In this document: in pieces, positions 7,999 to 17,677 of the stretch | Position numbering within the stretch: the stretch's first letter is position 1 | How the letters are laid out: the number at the start of each line of letters is the position of its first letter | Source of the DNA: SFWF01 sp045539925 | GTDB lineage: Bacteria; Bacillota; Clostridia; Oscillospirales; Acutalibacteraceae | Length of the DNA stretch: 64,000 nucleotides | Direction: 5' to 3' | Assembly (NCBI GenBank): GCA_045539925.1 | Contig: JAZQGH010000160.1 | Span: 58,484-122,483 of the forward strand | Notes under the pieces: model-generated | What the model saw: only the letters and a program-made list of their open reading frames with translations | Database searches by the model: none | Told to the model about the DNA's origin: nothing | Program-made: the position numbers and the translations under genes

Positions 7999-9237
7999 AT
8001 GAACTATACTGCTGATATTGCCGTTATCGGTGGCGGAGCTTCAGGGCTTATAGCCGCTATAACCACTAAAAGAAAGGCTCCATTTGCAAAGGTTTATATT
8101 TTTGAAGCCCTTGACCGAGTGGGAAAAAAGCTTATAACCACAGGAAACGGACGTTGCAATATTACAAACCTAGATCTTTCATCAAACAGATACCACGGTA
8201 AGGACCCATCTTTTGCAAAAAACATATTTGATAAAGTGGGAAATTCTGAGATAGAGGAGTTTTTTCTCAGTATAGGTATACCCTTTGTTTGTGAAGGTGA
8301 CAAGGTGTTTCCCTCTTCACTGCAGGCTTCTTCGGTGGTTGACTGCCTGAGATTTGAATGTGAACGCCTTGGAATAACTACCGTATGCGGCTGTAGGATC
8401 AATAAAATCGCGTTTAAGGACGGCTTTAAGCTTTTTGCCGACAACGACCTTATAACAGCAAAATCAGTAATATGCTGTACAGGTCTTTATTCGGGCGGTG
8501 ACAAGCTTGGTAGTGACGGAAGTTTTTACCGTATGCTTAAAGAGTTAGGTTATAAAACCGAAAAGGTTACGCCCTCTATCGTACAGCTTAAAACCGAAAC
8601 AGAGTTTGTTAGACAGCTCAAAGGCATAAAAGTTGAGGCAAAAGCCACACTTCTTAAAAACAGAAAGCCTGTAAAAAGCGAATTTGGAGAGGTGCTGTTC
8701 TGCGATTACGGACTCAGCGGTCCTGCGATAATGAACATATCAAGAGATTCAGCACGTAGTGAAGATAGTTTTGCTGTTACCCTTGACCTTTATCCCCAAA
8801 CCGATAGGGACCTACTTGTAAACAGCATACTCACACGCATAAACTCCTTGGCTCACCGTAGCCTTGACGAGTTTTTTACAGGTATGCTGAACAAACGCCT
8901 TGGACAGGTAGTGCTTAAATACTGTGGTCTGCGGCTGAGTGACAGCGTAAAGACTCTGACACACAGCGATGCAGAAAAAATCGCCTCAACAGTGAAAAAT
9001 TTGAGTTTTAAGGTTACGGGAAATACAGGATTTATAAACTCACAGGTTTCTGCAGGAGGTATTTCAACTGCAGAGTTTGACAATAATACCCTTATGTCAA
9101 AAAAACATTTGGGACTTTTTGCCTGCGGAGAACTTTTAGATGTTGACGGTGACTGTGGCGGTTTCAATCTCGCTTGGGCTTGGTGCAGCGGCATTTTAGC
9201 GGCAAATTGCGCCGTAAACTATATTGGAGTTAAATAA
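7999..9237 (+). CDS. FAD-dependent oxidoreductase, HI0933/YhiN family
   Basis: The 412-residue protein opens with the Rossmann dinucleotide motif AVIGGGASGLIAAI and continues with GNGRCNITN near residue 50, the hallmark of the HI0933 (BaiN/YhiN) flavoprotein family. The C-terminal GELLDVDGDCGGFNLAWAW closes the FAD site. Members are soluble flavoproteins; a few reduce bile-acid intermediates, but the role of most is unknown. The one-base overlap with the next flavoprotein gene suggests a joint transcript. Confidence 0.88.
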   Translation: MNYTADIAVIGGGASGLIAAITTKRKAPFAKVYIFEALDRVGKKLITTGNGRCNITNLDLSSNRYHGKDPSFAKNIFDKVGNSEIEEFFLSIGIPFVCEGDKVFPSSLQASSVVDCLRFECERLGITTVCGCRINKIAFKDGFKLFADNDLITAKSVICCTGLYSGGDKLGSDGSFYRMLKELGYKTEKVTPSIVQLKTETEFVRQLKGIKVEAKATLLKNRKPVKSEFGEVLFCDYGLSGPAIMNISRDSARSEDSFAVTLDLYPQTDRDLLVNSILTRINSLAHRSLDEFFTGMLNKRLGQVVLKYCGLRLSDSVKTLTHSDAEKIASTVKNLSFKVTGNTGFINSQVSAGGISTAEFDNNTLMSKKHLGLFACGELLDVDGDCGGFNLAWAWCSGILAANCAVNYIGVK

Positions 9238-10820
9238 TGATCCTTGTAAACAATGTAAGACTTTCTCTCAATACCGACTTTGAGGCTTTGCTCGGCGAGA
9301 TCAGAAAACACCCGAAGTTTAAGGGAATTAAAATTGAATCTGCAAAACTATTTAGAAAATCGGTAGATGCGCGTAAAAAGAATGATGTACACTTCTGCTG
9401 TTCGGTTATTATTACAGTTTCGTCAGATGAGACTACTGTACTCAAAAAGCTGAAAGATGCAAAGCATTACGAGGAAGTGTCCTATAACTTTAAAATGTGC
9501 AGTAACAATCCTGTTCACCGACCTGTTATTGTCGGCTTCGGCCCTGCAGGTATGTTTGCGGCTTATATTCTCGCACGCGCGGGATTAAAGCCCATAGTGC
9601 TTGAACGAGGAGAGAATGTTGATAACCGCACTTCAGCTGTTACGGATTTCTGGAACGGGGCACCCCTCAATATCGAAACTAATGTGCAGTTTGGGGAAGG
9701 CGGTGCAGGAGCTTTTTCTGACGGAAAACTTACAACAGGCATAAAAGACGCCCGCATACGCACCGTACTTGAGCTTCTTCATCTTTTTGGTGCCGATAAG
9801 AATATTCTTACCGATGCTAAACCGCATATAGGCACCGATGTTCTTACAACGGTTATCAAAAATCTTCGTGAAGAAGTTATTAGGCTTGGCGGAGATGTGC
9901 GTTTTTCAAGCAGAATGGACAAGGTGAATTACGAAAATTCAAAAATTGTGTCCATTGATGTTACCAGCACCAAAAACAACTATACCCTTGAATGCTCTCA
10001 CCTTATCCTTGCTATCGGTCACTCTGCTCGCGACTCCTTTGAGATGCTCAGAGATGCAGGTATTGAAATGGTGCGCAAACCCTTTGCAATCGGTATGCGG
10101 ATTGAGCACAGCCAGAAAAAGCTTAATAAATATTTGTACGGTGACTTTGCAGAGCATCCCGCACTGGGACCTGCCGACTATAAGCTCAGTGTACACCTAC
10201 CCTCGGGCAGGGGCGTTTATACCTTCTGTATGTGTCCCGGCGGTATGGTTGTAAATGCATCGAGCGAAGAGGGACATCTTGCAGTCAACGGAATGAGTTA
10301 TTCTGCGCGAGACGGTGAAAACGCTAACAGTGCAATTCTTACCGAAGTTCGCCCCCAGGACCTTGACGGTGATGACGTGCTTGAGGGCATTAGGCTTCAG
10401 CGCGATATTGAAAGCAAAGCCTACGCGCTTACAGGAGGTCGCGGTGTTCCTGTGCAGACGGTTGACGACTATCTGTATGGCAACAACCACGATGCCGATG
10501 TAGTTTCAACAGTTAGACCCTACCCTGTATTTACCGAGGTTGCCGAAATCTTCCCCGATTTTGTAAACAGTGCCCTTAAGGAGGGTATTCCCCTTCTCAG
10601 CGAAAAGATATGCGGTTTTGACGGAGGCTCTGTCTTAGTTGCTCCCGAGACCAGAAGTTCCTCACCTGTCAGAATTCTCCGAAACGATACGCTTTGCTCT
10701 GTTACCGTAGACGGTCTTTATCCCTGCGGTGAAGGTGCAGGATATGCAGGCGGCATTATGTCGGCTGCGGTTGACGGTATGAAATGTGCTGAAGCTGTCA
10801 TAGAGGATATAAACAAATAG
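9237..10820 (+). CDS. Uncharacterised FAD-dependent dehydrogenase (COG2509 type)
   Basis: The 527-residue protein has an N-terminal domain of about 90 residues, then an FAD-binding motif VGFGPAGMFAAYILARAG and the NVQFGEGGAGAFSDGKL segment characteristic of the COG2509 family. The C-terminus (PCGEGAGYAGGIMSAAVDG) completes the flavin site. It is a soluble predicted NAD(P)/FAD oxidoreductase of unknown substrate, common in Clostridia and often beside HI0933-type flavoproteins, as here. The ATG overlaps the upstream stop (TAATG). Confidence 0.87.
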   Translation: MILVNNVRLSLNTDFEALLGEIRKHPKFKGIKIESAKLFRKSVDARKKNDVHFCCSVIITVSSDETTVLKKLKDAKHYEEVSYNFKMCSNNPVHRPVIVGFGPAGMFAAYILARAGLKPIVLERGENVDNRTSAVTDFWNGAPLNIETNVQFGEGGAGAFSDGKLTTGIKDARIRTVLELLHLFGADKNILTDAKPHIGTDVLTTVIKNLREEVIRLGGDVRFSSRMDKVNYENSKIVSIDVTSTKNNYTLECSHLILAIGHSARDSFEMLRDAGIEMVRKPFAIGMRIEHSQKKLNKYLYGDFAEHPALGPADYKLSVHLPSGRGVYTFCMCPGGMVVNASSEEGHLAVNGMSYSARDGENANSAILTEVRPQDLDGDDVLEGIRLQRDIESKAYALTGGRGVPVQTVDDYLYGNNHDADVVSTVRPYPVFTEVAEIFPDFVNSALKEGIPLLSEKICGFDGGSVLVAPETRSSSPVRILRNDTLCSVTVDGLYPCGEGAGYAGGIMSAAVDGMKCAEAVIEDINK

Positions 10821-11028
10821 TTTATATGCACATCAGATAGCAGCATTATCGGTAACTCGTACTCTATTTTTCAGCATTTATACAGGCACTGTACTTATTA
10901 AACGACAAAAATAGCACAAATATATTGTTAAATGGCATAAAAACCCCGAAATATTTCGAGGTTTAATGGTTATTATTTCCGAAATTTTCATAATTTGCAA
11001 AAATATTGTTAAAATTTAAACGAACATC
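10821..11028. other. Intergenic region with a short hairpin
   Basis: Between the flavoprotein gene and the gapA promoter there is a hairpin at 10941-10964 (AAACC and CGAAATATTTCG cores). The run of Ts is better on the minus strand than on the plus strand, so it is at best a weak terminator for the upstream operon. Nothing else coding is seen. Confidence 0.5.
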
Positions 11029-11057
11029 TTGCAAAAATTGAAGTTTTAGGTTACAAT
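11029..11057 (+). promoter_or_regulatory. gapA promoter
   Basis: TTGCAA at 11029-11034 and TACAAT at 11052-11057 are separated by exactly 17 bases and lie about 33 bases upstream of the ribosome binding site AGGAGGT. Confidence 0.75.
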
Positions 11058-11090
11058 AGATAAGTAAAAATTTTTAGGAGGTATATTCCA

Positions 11091-12122
11091 ATGGTTAAAG
11101 TTGCAATTAACGGATTCGGCCGTATCGGTCGTCTTGCTTTCCGTCAGATGTTCGGTGCTGAGGGCTACGATGTAGTAGCAATCAACGATCTTACCAAACC
11201 CTCTATGCTTGCTAATCTTCTTAAGTATGATACAGCTCAGGGCGGTTACTGTGGTAGAATCGGTGAAGGTCTCCACACTGTAGAGGCTGACGACGAAGCA
11301 GGTACCATCACTGTTGACGGCAAAACCCTCAAAATCTATGCTGAGAAAGACGCTAAGGATCTTCCCTGGGGCGAAATCGGTGTTGATGTAGTTCTCGAAT
11401 GCACCGGCTTCTACTGCTCTAAGGACAAGAGTCAGGCTCACATTGATGCAGGCGCTAAGAAGGTTGTTATTTCTGCTCCCGCAGGCAACGACCTCAAGAC
11501 TATCGTATACAGTGTTAACGAGGACACCCTCACCGCTGACGATACCATCATTTCTGCTGCTTCCTGCACCACCAACTGCCTTGCTCCCATGGCTAAGGCT
11601 CTTAACGATTACGCTCCCATCCAGAGTGGTATCATGAGCACCATACACGCTTACACCGGCGATCAGATGATCCTCGACGGTCCCCACAGAAAGGGTGACT
11701 ATCGTCGTGCACGCGCAGGCGCTGCTAACATCGTTCCCAACTCTACCGGTGCTGCTAAGGCTATCGGTCTTGTAATCCCCGAGCTCAACGGCAAACTCAT
11801 CGGTTCTGCACAGCGCGTTCCCGTTGCTACCGGTTCCACCACTATTCTTACCGCTGTTGTTAAGGGTACTGACGTAACCAAGGAAGGCATCAACGCTGCT
11901 ATGAAGGCTGCTGCTTCTGAGTCCTTCGGCTACAACACCGACGAGATCGTATCAAGCGATGTTATCGGTATGCGTTACGGTTCTCTCTTTGATGCTACTC
12001 AGACTATGGTTTGCAAAATCGCTGACGACCTCTATGAGGTTCAGGTTGTTTCTTGGTATGATAACGAGAACTCCTACACCAGCCAGATGGTTCGCACCAT
12101 TAAGTACTTCGCTGAGCTGTAA
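11091..12122 (+). CDS. gapA: Glyceraldehyde-3-phosphate dehydrogenase
   Basis: This is the glycolytic NAD-dependent dehydrogenase, 343 residues. The NAD-binding INGFGRIGRLAFRQ opens the protein, and the catalytic SAASCTTNCLAPMAK surrounds the nucleophilic cysteine near residue 160. The WYDNENSYTSQMV segment near the C-terminus is conserved. Codon choice is markedly biased towards a narrow, C-ending set compared with its neighbours, as expected for a highly expressed gene. It has its own promoter, a strong ribosome binding site and its own terminator, so it is a single-gene transcript. Confidence 0.98.
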   Translation: MVKVAINGFGRIGRLAFRQMFGAEGYDVVAINDLTKPSMLANLLKYDTAQGGYCGRIGEGLHTVEADDEAGTITVDGKTLKIYAEKDAKDLPWGEIGVDVVLECTGFYCSKDKSQAHIDAGAKKVVISAPAGNDLKTIVYSVNEDTLTADDTIISAASCTTNCLAPMAKALNDYAPIQSGIMSTIHAYTGDQMILDGPHRKGDYRRARAGAANIVPNSTGAAKAIGLVIPELNGKLIGSAQRVPVATGSTTILTAVVKGTDVTKEGINAAMKAAASESFGYNTDEIVSSDVIGMRYGSLFDATQTMVCKIADDLYEVQVVSWYDNENSYTSQMVRTIKYFAEL

Positions 12123-12144
12123 TTCGTTATAACACAAAACATTA

Positions 12145-12178
12145 AAGCAGATACCTTTCGGTATCTGCTTTTTGTTTT
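12145..12178 (+). terminator. gapA intrinsic terminator
   Basis: AAGCAGATACC and GGTATCTGCTT form an 11-bp stem with a TTTC loop, followed by TTTGTTTTG. Confidence 0.9.
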
Positions 12179-12179
12179 G

Positions 12180-12971
12180 CTATATAACGCCCTGCGTTAT
12201 TTCTTTTGTTCCGCAGTAGGTAAGTGCTTTACATCTACGAAGAAGGGATGCAGGTATTTCAGCAGTTTCGCTGTCTAAAAGAGCGTGTTTAAATGGACCA
12301 TTCTGCCAAGGGCGATTCAATGCAATATAAATCTTACGCGATGACAATATCTGCTTCATACCGACCGTGATACACCACTCACACATACCTTTAAGGTCAC
12401 CCCTTTGGTAGCCGTAAGCGTTGATGGTTCTGGTCTCGCGGGAAACTTTCAGCACACGGGTACCGAGCTGTGCAAATTCGTCTGCCGACATAGGGGCATC
12501 TGCCTCGGGAGGCTCGTTAAAAGCGACATGACCGTTTATACCAACACCACCGAAACAGTAGTCCACACCGCCAAGTTCTTCTATAAGTTTATCATACTCC
12601 GCTTCTTTGCCAACCTCAGGGAAATGACGATGGTCTTCATCCATAACAAGCTCTGGTCTTACCCTCTCGTAGAACTCTTTATTCATACGATATTTAAAGC
12701 TCATCGGATCCTTTTCGTCTATCATCTTATCGGGAGTGTGCATATATTCGTCCATATTGAAAAAATGAACGTTTTTGAGAGACACACCGAGACGGTTCAC
12801 CATTTCGGCAAGAATGGGATACTGCTGAGTTGGTCCGACAGGAACGATCATCACGGTCTGTTCTCCCCTGCTGTTATGGTCGATTATTTCCTCAAGCATT
12901 GTAAGTGCCATATCGAAATAAACATCGAACTCGGCCTCCACAACCTTACAGTTTACACCGTTTACTGTCAT
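12180..12971 (-). CDS. Glucosamine-6-phosphate deaminase-like protein (NagB family)
   Basis: The 263-residue protein belongs to the NagB/6-phosphogluconolactonase family. FNMDEYMHT holds the conserved catalytic aspartate, and GGVGINGHVAFNEP holds the NGH...NE active-site block, with Asn before Gly-His as in Bacillus-type NagB. True NagB converts glucosamine-6-P to fructose-6-P and ammonia. The sequence is clearly diverged (VGPTQQYPILAEMVNR replaces the usual GLATGSTP segment), so the substrate may be a different amino sugar phosphate. It overlaps the upstream MurQ-like gene by ATGA and so is translationally coupled to it. Confidence 0.8.
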   Translation of the reverse strand: MTVNGVNCKVVEAEFDVYFDMALTMLEEIIDHNSRGEQTVMIVPVGPTQQYPILAEMVNRLGVSLKNVHFFNMDEYMHTPDKMIDEKDPMSFKYRMNKEFYERVRPELVMDEDHRHFPEVGKEAEYDKLIEELGGVDYCFGGVGINGHVAFNEPPEADAPMSADEFAQLGTRVLKVSRETRTINAYGYQRGDLKGMCEWCITVGMKQILSSRKIYIALNRPWQNGPFKHALLDSETAEIPASLLRRCKALTYCGTKEITQGVI

Positions 12972-14650
12972 AATTTTTTCTCCTCTAATCTCATTATTGT
13001 TGCCTGTGCAGGTGAAAGGTTTAGGTTTTCCTCCTCACAAAGTTCGGCTGAATAGAAGTTTTCTTCAAGTGCTGTCTCGTAAGGGACGCTGCACAGATCC
13101 GCTACGATTCGTGCGCTTCGGTCGATGAGTTTTTTGTTGGACATTGCGAGATTTGTCATCCAGTTGCCCTTAATTCTGCCCATAAGTGCCATAGCCGCCG
13201 TTGACAGCGCGTTTAAGGTAAGCTTAATGCATAGATGTGAGAAGATATCCATATGTGTTTTGGGGAGCTCTATGCCCATTTGCTCTATAGTAAGCTCACC
13301 GCTTGTTTTATAGCCCTGTGTTGAGGCTTTAAAACTATCGGGCGCAGCAACTTCTCCGACCCACAAAGCGTGGGACACTGTAGCGGATTCCCTTTTTATA
13401 TCCCTTTCGTTGCCTATTGGAAAACGAAGGAGTGCCTTTTTGCTTATATCCGGAATTCTTTCTGCCCTTTCCTTTGAAAAACCTAAAGAAATATACTTTT
13501 CTATTGGCCACTGCATACATCTAGGCTCTCTTGCAAAGCATTTATTCCAAGCCTCTTCAGTATCACAGGTAGGATTTTTAACAAATGCCCATGAAGGCTC
13601 ACTATCGGGCATATCCAAAGAACAAAACGGAGGTGTCATAAATGTAGGAGCTCTTTCGGTGGTATCGGTGAGAACATCTAAAAGACAGTCATCAGCAAAG
13701 AGGGTTATAAGACCTTTTTGCATATAGATCTCGCTCTCATTCACCACAGCTTTTGATATAATATCAATCGGTCTTTCCTCTAAAAGACTAAGGGTTAGCT
13801 TCCTGAAATCTTCACCGCACTTTTTATAACCAACAAAAGAATCGCTTTGTCCTAAAATATCGTAAAGCGCTCCCTCAAGAGCCACTGCACAGCAAAGCTG
13901 TTCAAAGGTTGAGGACTGCATTCTCGACGAGCCAGCTATGGCAAAGGGTCCGCAAGGCAGAAGTAAAAAGCTGCAGTTTTCGTGAGAATAAACCTCTCTC
14001 ACTCTTTCCATTTTTTCCATAAGAGGCAAAGGATCGGAGCAAACCAGCATATAGACCCTTGCACCCTGCTCAAGCGCACCTGCGGCGGTGCCGAGAATCG
14101 AGGTGGTTTCGGAGGTTGCTGTAATGCCTACAAGAAGATCCCTTTCGGTAAGCTTCCACTCAGCCGCCTGTTCACGGCCGAGCGCTGCAGAGTCTTCAAA
14201 GGATTCAACCGCACGAATGACAGCATAGTCTCCACCCGTCTGAATATAGCCGATCTGTTCACTATACTCTTTATACTTATTATCTGACAGTTTTTTAATT
14301 GCTTCGCGCCAAGAGCTTTCAAGACGCATACAGATTCTACCTGTCGACCCACAACCCGAAAAAATGACCCTACCACCATTTTTTACGGTGGTTCTGATGG
14401 CGTCGGCAAAAGCTTTAAACTCTTCTCCTCCGAGGGTCGTTTCCGCCCTTTTCGCCATATCGTTATCTACTGCAAAGAGGAGTTTAACCCCTGATGCTGT
14501 ATCTTTTTGACAAATTTCAGAAAAGTTTTTGGTAATCGGATTAGGTTGCTCTGCGGCAATGAATCCCATTCGGTACTGAGAGTCATTTTTAAGAAAATCT
14601 TCTGCTTTAATTTTAGCAATTTGTCGTAATTTCTTTTCGTTTACTGACAT
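12968..14650 (-). CDS. MurQ-like sugar isomerase (SIS) domain protein, enlarged
   Basis: The 560-residue protein resembles N-acetylmuramic acid 6-phosphate etherase in both its ends. Near residue 100 it has VIFSGCGSTGRICMRLESSW, comparable to the SIS phosphosugar site of MurQ. The C-terminal LTLNALSTAAMALMGRIKGN and NKKLIDRSARIVADLC match the MurQ C-terminal domain. It is almost twice the normal length of about 300, with a large middle insertion (about residues 250-440) that carries conserved-looking aromatic and Cys-Asp segments. The ATG at 14650 follows AGAGGA; an ATG at 14671 with AGGAG is equally possible. With the NagB-like gene it suggests degradation of a lactyl- or amino-sugar phosphate. 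Confidence 0.75.
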   Translation of the reverse strand: MSVNEKKLRQIAKIKAEDFLKNDSQYRMGFIAAEQPNPITKNFSEICQKDTASGVKLLFAVDNDMAKRAETTLGGEEFKAFADAIRTTVKNGGRVIFSGCGSTGRICMRLESSWREAIKKLSDNKYKEYSEQIGYIQTGGDYAVIRAVESFEDSAALGREQAAEWKLTERDLLVGITATSETTSILGTAAGALEQGARVYMLVCSDPLPLMEKMERVREVYSHENCSFLLLPCGPFAIAGSSRMQSSTFEQLCCAVALEGALYDILGQSDSFVGYKKCGEDFRKLTLSLLEERPIDIISKAVVNESEIYMQKGLITLFADDCLLDVLTDTTERAPTFMTPPFCSLDMPDSEPSWAFVKNPTCDTEEAWNKCFAREPRCMQWPIEKYISLGFSKERAERIPDISKKALLRFPIGNERDIKRESATVSHALWVGEVAAPDSFKASTQGYKTSGELTIEQMGIELPKTHMDIFSHLCIKLTLNALSTAAMALMGRIKGNWMTNLAMSNKKLIDRSARIVADLCSVPYETALEENFYSAELCEEENLNLSPAQATIMRLEEKKL

Positions 14651-17559
14651 TTGAGGTCCTCTGCTTTCCATTCAAATACTCCTACACCGATAGAATCGAG
14701 TTTTATATGCATAATTCGGTTGCCGTTTTCACTTTTTTGCTCTATAAGCTCAGCACCGTCAGATATAGACAGTTTTATATCATCGGGCAAAAGGTATTCC
14801 TGCTCGGATACAGTAATTGTGATATCAGCGGTTTTAAGGCTACTGTTTATTACAAAAAGCTTACGATTGCCCTCTTCATCTTCCCAACCTGCGGAAACTA
14901 CCGTTTTGTGGTGATTGTAGAAGCTTCTCCTAAGCTGAGGAGAGGTTGCGAGTAACTCCATTTCGCCTTCTACAAAAGGAGGACGGAGCATTTCTGCAGT
15001 GGTGAAAAAGTCAGCAAAATTGAATCGAAGGTTTGCCAGTTTTTTAAGTATGGGGAACTGTTTTTCATCGTCAACTATCTCGGGATGAATCCAGCCAAGC
15101 TGCTGACCGTACACAAATGCTTCTGCAGTCTGGAAACGGAAATATGCATCGTCATCACGCTTATTAGGTGTAATGACCCTACCGAAATTGACTATCCAAC
15201 CTCCATACACAGCAGGGAAAGCCGGCACCTGATTGGGCAATACCCAGTTCCAGGAAAGAAATCCGTCAAGAGCGGAGGCATAAACCTCGGAATTTGATTC
15301 GCTGGTCATCGCAAACTCGGGAGAAACATCTTCTTTAAGTCCTGCTATAAGCTCAGCGTAGGCTCTCCACCAGTAGCTTCCAAATCCCGGAGGATGCATA
15401 TGGGTCTCATCACAGCACATATTATAAGAAGCAGATACAACATCAAGATAGATTCCATCTACCCCGTAGTCGTTATCAAGTTTTTTAACAAGATGATGCA
15501 TTTCCTCTTTCCAGAAGGCAGTTGTGGGACACATTCGGGCAAACTGCACACGGATGCCGTTAGGCTCGGTACTTGCGTGAGCATTTACCAGCACCTCACC
15601 CTTAATATCTTTTGCTGAGTTTGGCATAGCCTCATTTTCAAAGCGGTAGTCCTCTCCCCTGCAGTCGTGACGATCCCAAGAATATCCCGAAACATAGGGT
15701 ACAATACGGATGTCTGCACTTTTGAGTGCTTTAACACCCTCTTTAAAATCGGGTCGAGCGGGGAAATAGTTAGGATTATCGTTATTGAAAGGAATCCAGT
15801 GCCAGTTATAAATATGATATGCCGTGGGGACACCTATTTCTTTACGGAAACGGATAGCAATCTTATACCAATCGTCAATGTTCTTATCGGGATATGTATC
15901 CTTAAGTGTTATGGGAACGGGATTTGCATCGGGATTTTCGTTAGGAAGAAAATGCATAATCCAAACAGGCATTTTGCGAATCCACTCAGGACTGTCTGGT
16001 CTGCCTCTGAGTTTTGGAAACCAGGTGGCATTTTGGTGCACAAACTCACGGTAGATCTGTGTGGCATCAAACCAGTCTCCATGAAAAGACTGCATAACAA
16101 GAAAGCCTGGAAGTGTGAAGGAATTTCCTGCGCGATGCTGATATTGGGCAGGTGCTCTTACACCCATAAAGGTAGAATCGGTCTGTGCGGATCCTGCAAA
16201 ATGGAAATGTTTCATTGTACATTCGGGATCGTGTACACCCATATAAACGCCATTTTTGTTATTGTACACGGCAGAAAAGCCCATGGGAGCTTTTACGCCG
16301 ACAGGATGGGCGGCTCCAAGAGTCATATAGCGCTTGTTAAAGTTGCTTCGAACAACTCCGCTGCCCTCTGTAATATAAAGGTTATTGAAGCCTTTGAGTA
16401 CACACTGGGGATAGGATGCATTTGACACCGACCAACGGTCGCTTTTGTTTATTATCTGAAGCTTCCAGCTTACTCGGTTCTGCTTTTGAGAAAGAAATGC
16501 TTCGGCAACGGCAGTAATTCCCTTTACTGCTCCGCTGTTGGGGTCACTCATTGTAATGCGTAAATAATTTTTTCTTTCGACGATATCAACCTTGCTCCAG
16601 CCCTCACCAGAGTCGGTTTTAAGGGCTCTTTCATATTTCGTATCAAAAAGGTCGAGAGTGAAAAGAGGCATTGGCTGACAGCCTTCCGCGGTCGTCCAAA
16701 CGCCGCCACCAGCCTTTAAAATATTGAAAGAAAGCTCCCCTGCAGTAACAGTGTATATATCACCGTCATAAACGGCAGGACGCAGAGGAAACTGAGGAGT
16801 TTTTAGGTCTAACTCATCAAAAAGAGCAAACATATCATCCTGCTGCTCAAAAATAAACCAAGCACCCGGTCGGTTTGCTCCCGAAAAGAAACGAAGATCC
16901 CCTGCAAAATCGCGGATATCGGGGAAAACAGCAATAAAATCGGCCTCAATCTCAAAAACCGGTGTGCTGCCAAAAACGGTAAAGCCTCTTCCCTCTCCAT
17001 ATACCGAAACAGCCTTTCCGAAGCCGTGGGGTTGGGTCCTTGTTCTCTCGTAAACCGTTGGATTTCGGGTTAGCACCCTTTCGGTATAGTCAAGAGCATC
17101 GGGATTCTTTTCGGGTATTCCAAAGCTTTTTTCAAAGGGAGCACCGCAGGCATCGGTCTCATATCCCCTATAGCCTTGGGTCTCCATATTTTCCCAGCTG
17201 ACATCCATAAGGCGTACATCAAGGTCGGCAAGACGTGAATCACAGCCGTAGTCAGCCGAAAGATAGAAAGCGGCTTTGTCTTTGTCGAAGGTAAAGGTGT
17301 AGTTCACGATGAGCCCTTTTATGGGTGCTCCGTCATTAAATTCAACTGCCGCTGTGCGCAACTCTACTCTATTATCATAAACTGATATATCGGTCTTATT
17401 ATGAAAAAGAGAATAGGACCTGCCACCTGCTCTGATAAAATCATGAAAAACAAGTTCGTTTTGTTTATCACCTTTTACCGTAACTTTTAATGTGTTATCC
17501 TCACGAACGGTAAAAACCGCCTCGTTGAGTTTTCCCTGTAGTTTAATCGTTTTTTCCAT
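14641..17559 (-). CDS. DUF6259-type glycoside hydrolase-like protein (A copy)
   Basis: The 972-residue soluble protein has an N-terminal beta-rich galactose-mutarotase-like region (about 1-480), a TIM-barrel region (about 520-830) and a C-terminal beta domain. It fits the uncharacterised DUF6259 group related to alpha-glycosidase-type barrels. YGVDGIYLD (Asp about 706) and MTSESNSE (Glu about 754) sit at strand ends where catalytic acids would be expected. There is no signal peptide, so it should act on imported oligosaccharides. It is the first gene of the minus-strand unit leading to the MurQ-like and NagB-like genes and is transcribed divergently from an AraC regulator. Substrate unknown. 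Confidence 0.75.
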   Translation of the reverse strand: MEKTIKLQGKLNEAVFTVREDNTLKVTVKGDKQNELVFHDFIRAGGRSYSLFHNKTDISVYDNRVELRTAAVEFNDGAPIKGLIVNYTFTFDKDKAAFYLSADYGCDSRLADLDVRLMDVSWENMETQGYRGYETDACGAPFEKSFGIPEKNPDALDYTERVLTRNPTVYERTRTQPHGFGKAVSVYGEGRGFTVFGSTPVFEIEADFIAVFPDIRDFAGDLRFFSGANRPGAWFIFEQQDDMFALFDELDLKTPQFPLRPAVYDGDIYTVTAGELSFNILKAGGGVWTTAEGCQPMPLFTLDLFDTKYERALKTDSGEGWSKVDIVERKNYLRITMSDPNSGAVKGITAVAEAFLSQKQNRVSWKLQIINKSDRWSVSNASYPQCVLKGFNNLYITEGSGVVRSNFNKRYMTLGAAHPVGVKAPMGFSAVYNNKNGVYMGVHDPECTMKHFHFAGSAQTDSTFMGVRAPAQYQHRAGNSFTLPGFLVMQSFHGDWFDATQIYREFVHQNATWFPKLRGRPDSPEWIRKMPVWIMHFLPNENPDANPVPITLKDTYPDKNIDDWYKIAIRFRKEIGVPTAYHIYNWHWIPFNNDNPNYFPARPDFKEGVKALKSADIRIVPYVSGYSWDRHDCRGEDYRFENEAMPNSAKDIKGEVLVNAHASTEPNGIRVQFARMCPTTAFWKEEMHHLVKKLDNDYGVDGIYLDVVSASYNMCCDETHMHPPGFGSYWWRAYAELIAGLKEDVSPEFAMTSESNSEVYASALDGFLSWNWVLPNQVPAFPAVYGGWIVNFGRVITPNKRDDDAYFRFQTAEAFVYGQQLGWIHPEIVDDEKQFPILKKLANLRFNFADFFTTAEMLRPPFVEGEMELLATSPQLRRSFYNHHKTVVSAGWEDEEGNRKLFVINSSLKTADITITVSEQEYLLPDDIKLSISDGAELIEQKSENGNRIMHIKLDSIGVGVFEWKAEDLKCQ

Positions 17560-17612
17560 AGTAAAAACCTCCTTATCTTGATTTTATCACCCAAGACTTA
17601 ACTGCTTCAATG

Positions 17613-17660
17613 CATAAAACAAAAATTTTTATTTCATTTTTCGGTTTTTTGTGATATAAT
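17613..17660 (+). promoter_or_regulatory. Promoter of the first AraC gene, shared motif with the second
   Basis: The stretch runs from CATAAAACAAAAA through ATTTCATTTTTCGG and TTTTTTGTG to a perfect TATAAT at 17655-17660. Almost the same block, including 17-base spacing from a TTTCAT -35, precedes the paralogous AraC gene at 22442-22488. The GGTGATTT ribosome binding site is also shared. Confidence 0.65.
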
Positions 17661-17677
17661 CAATATGGTGATTTAAA

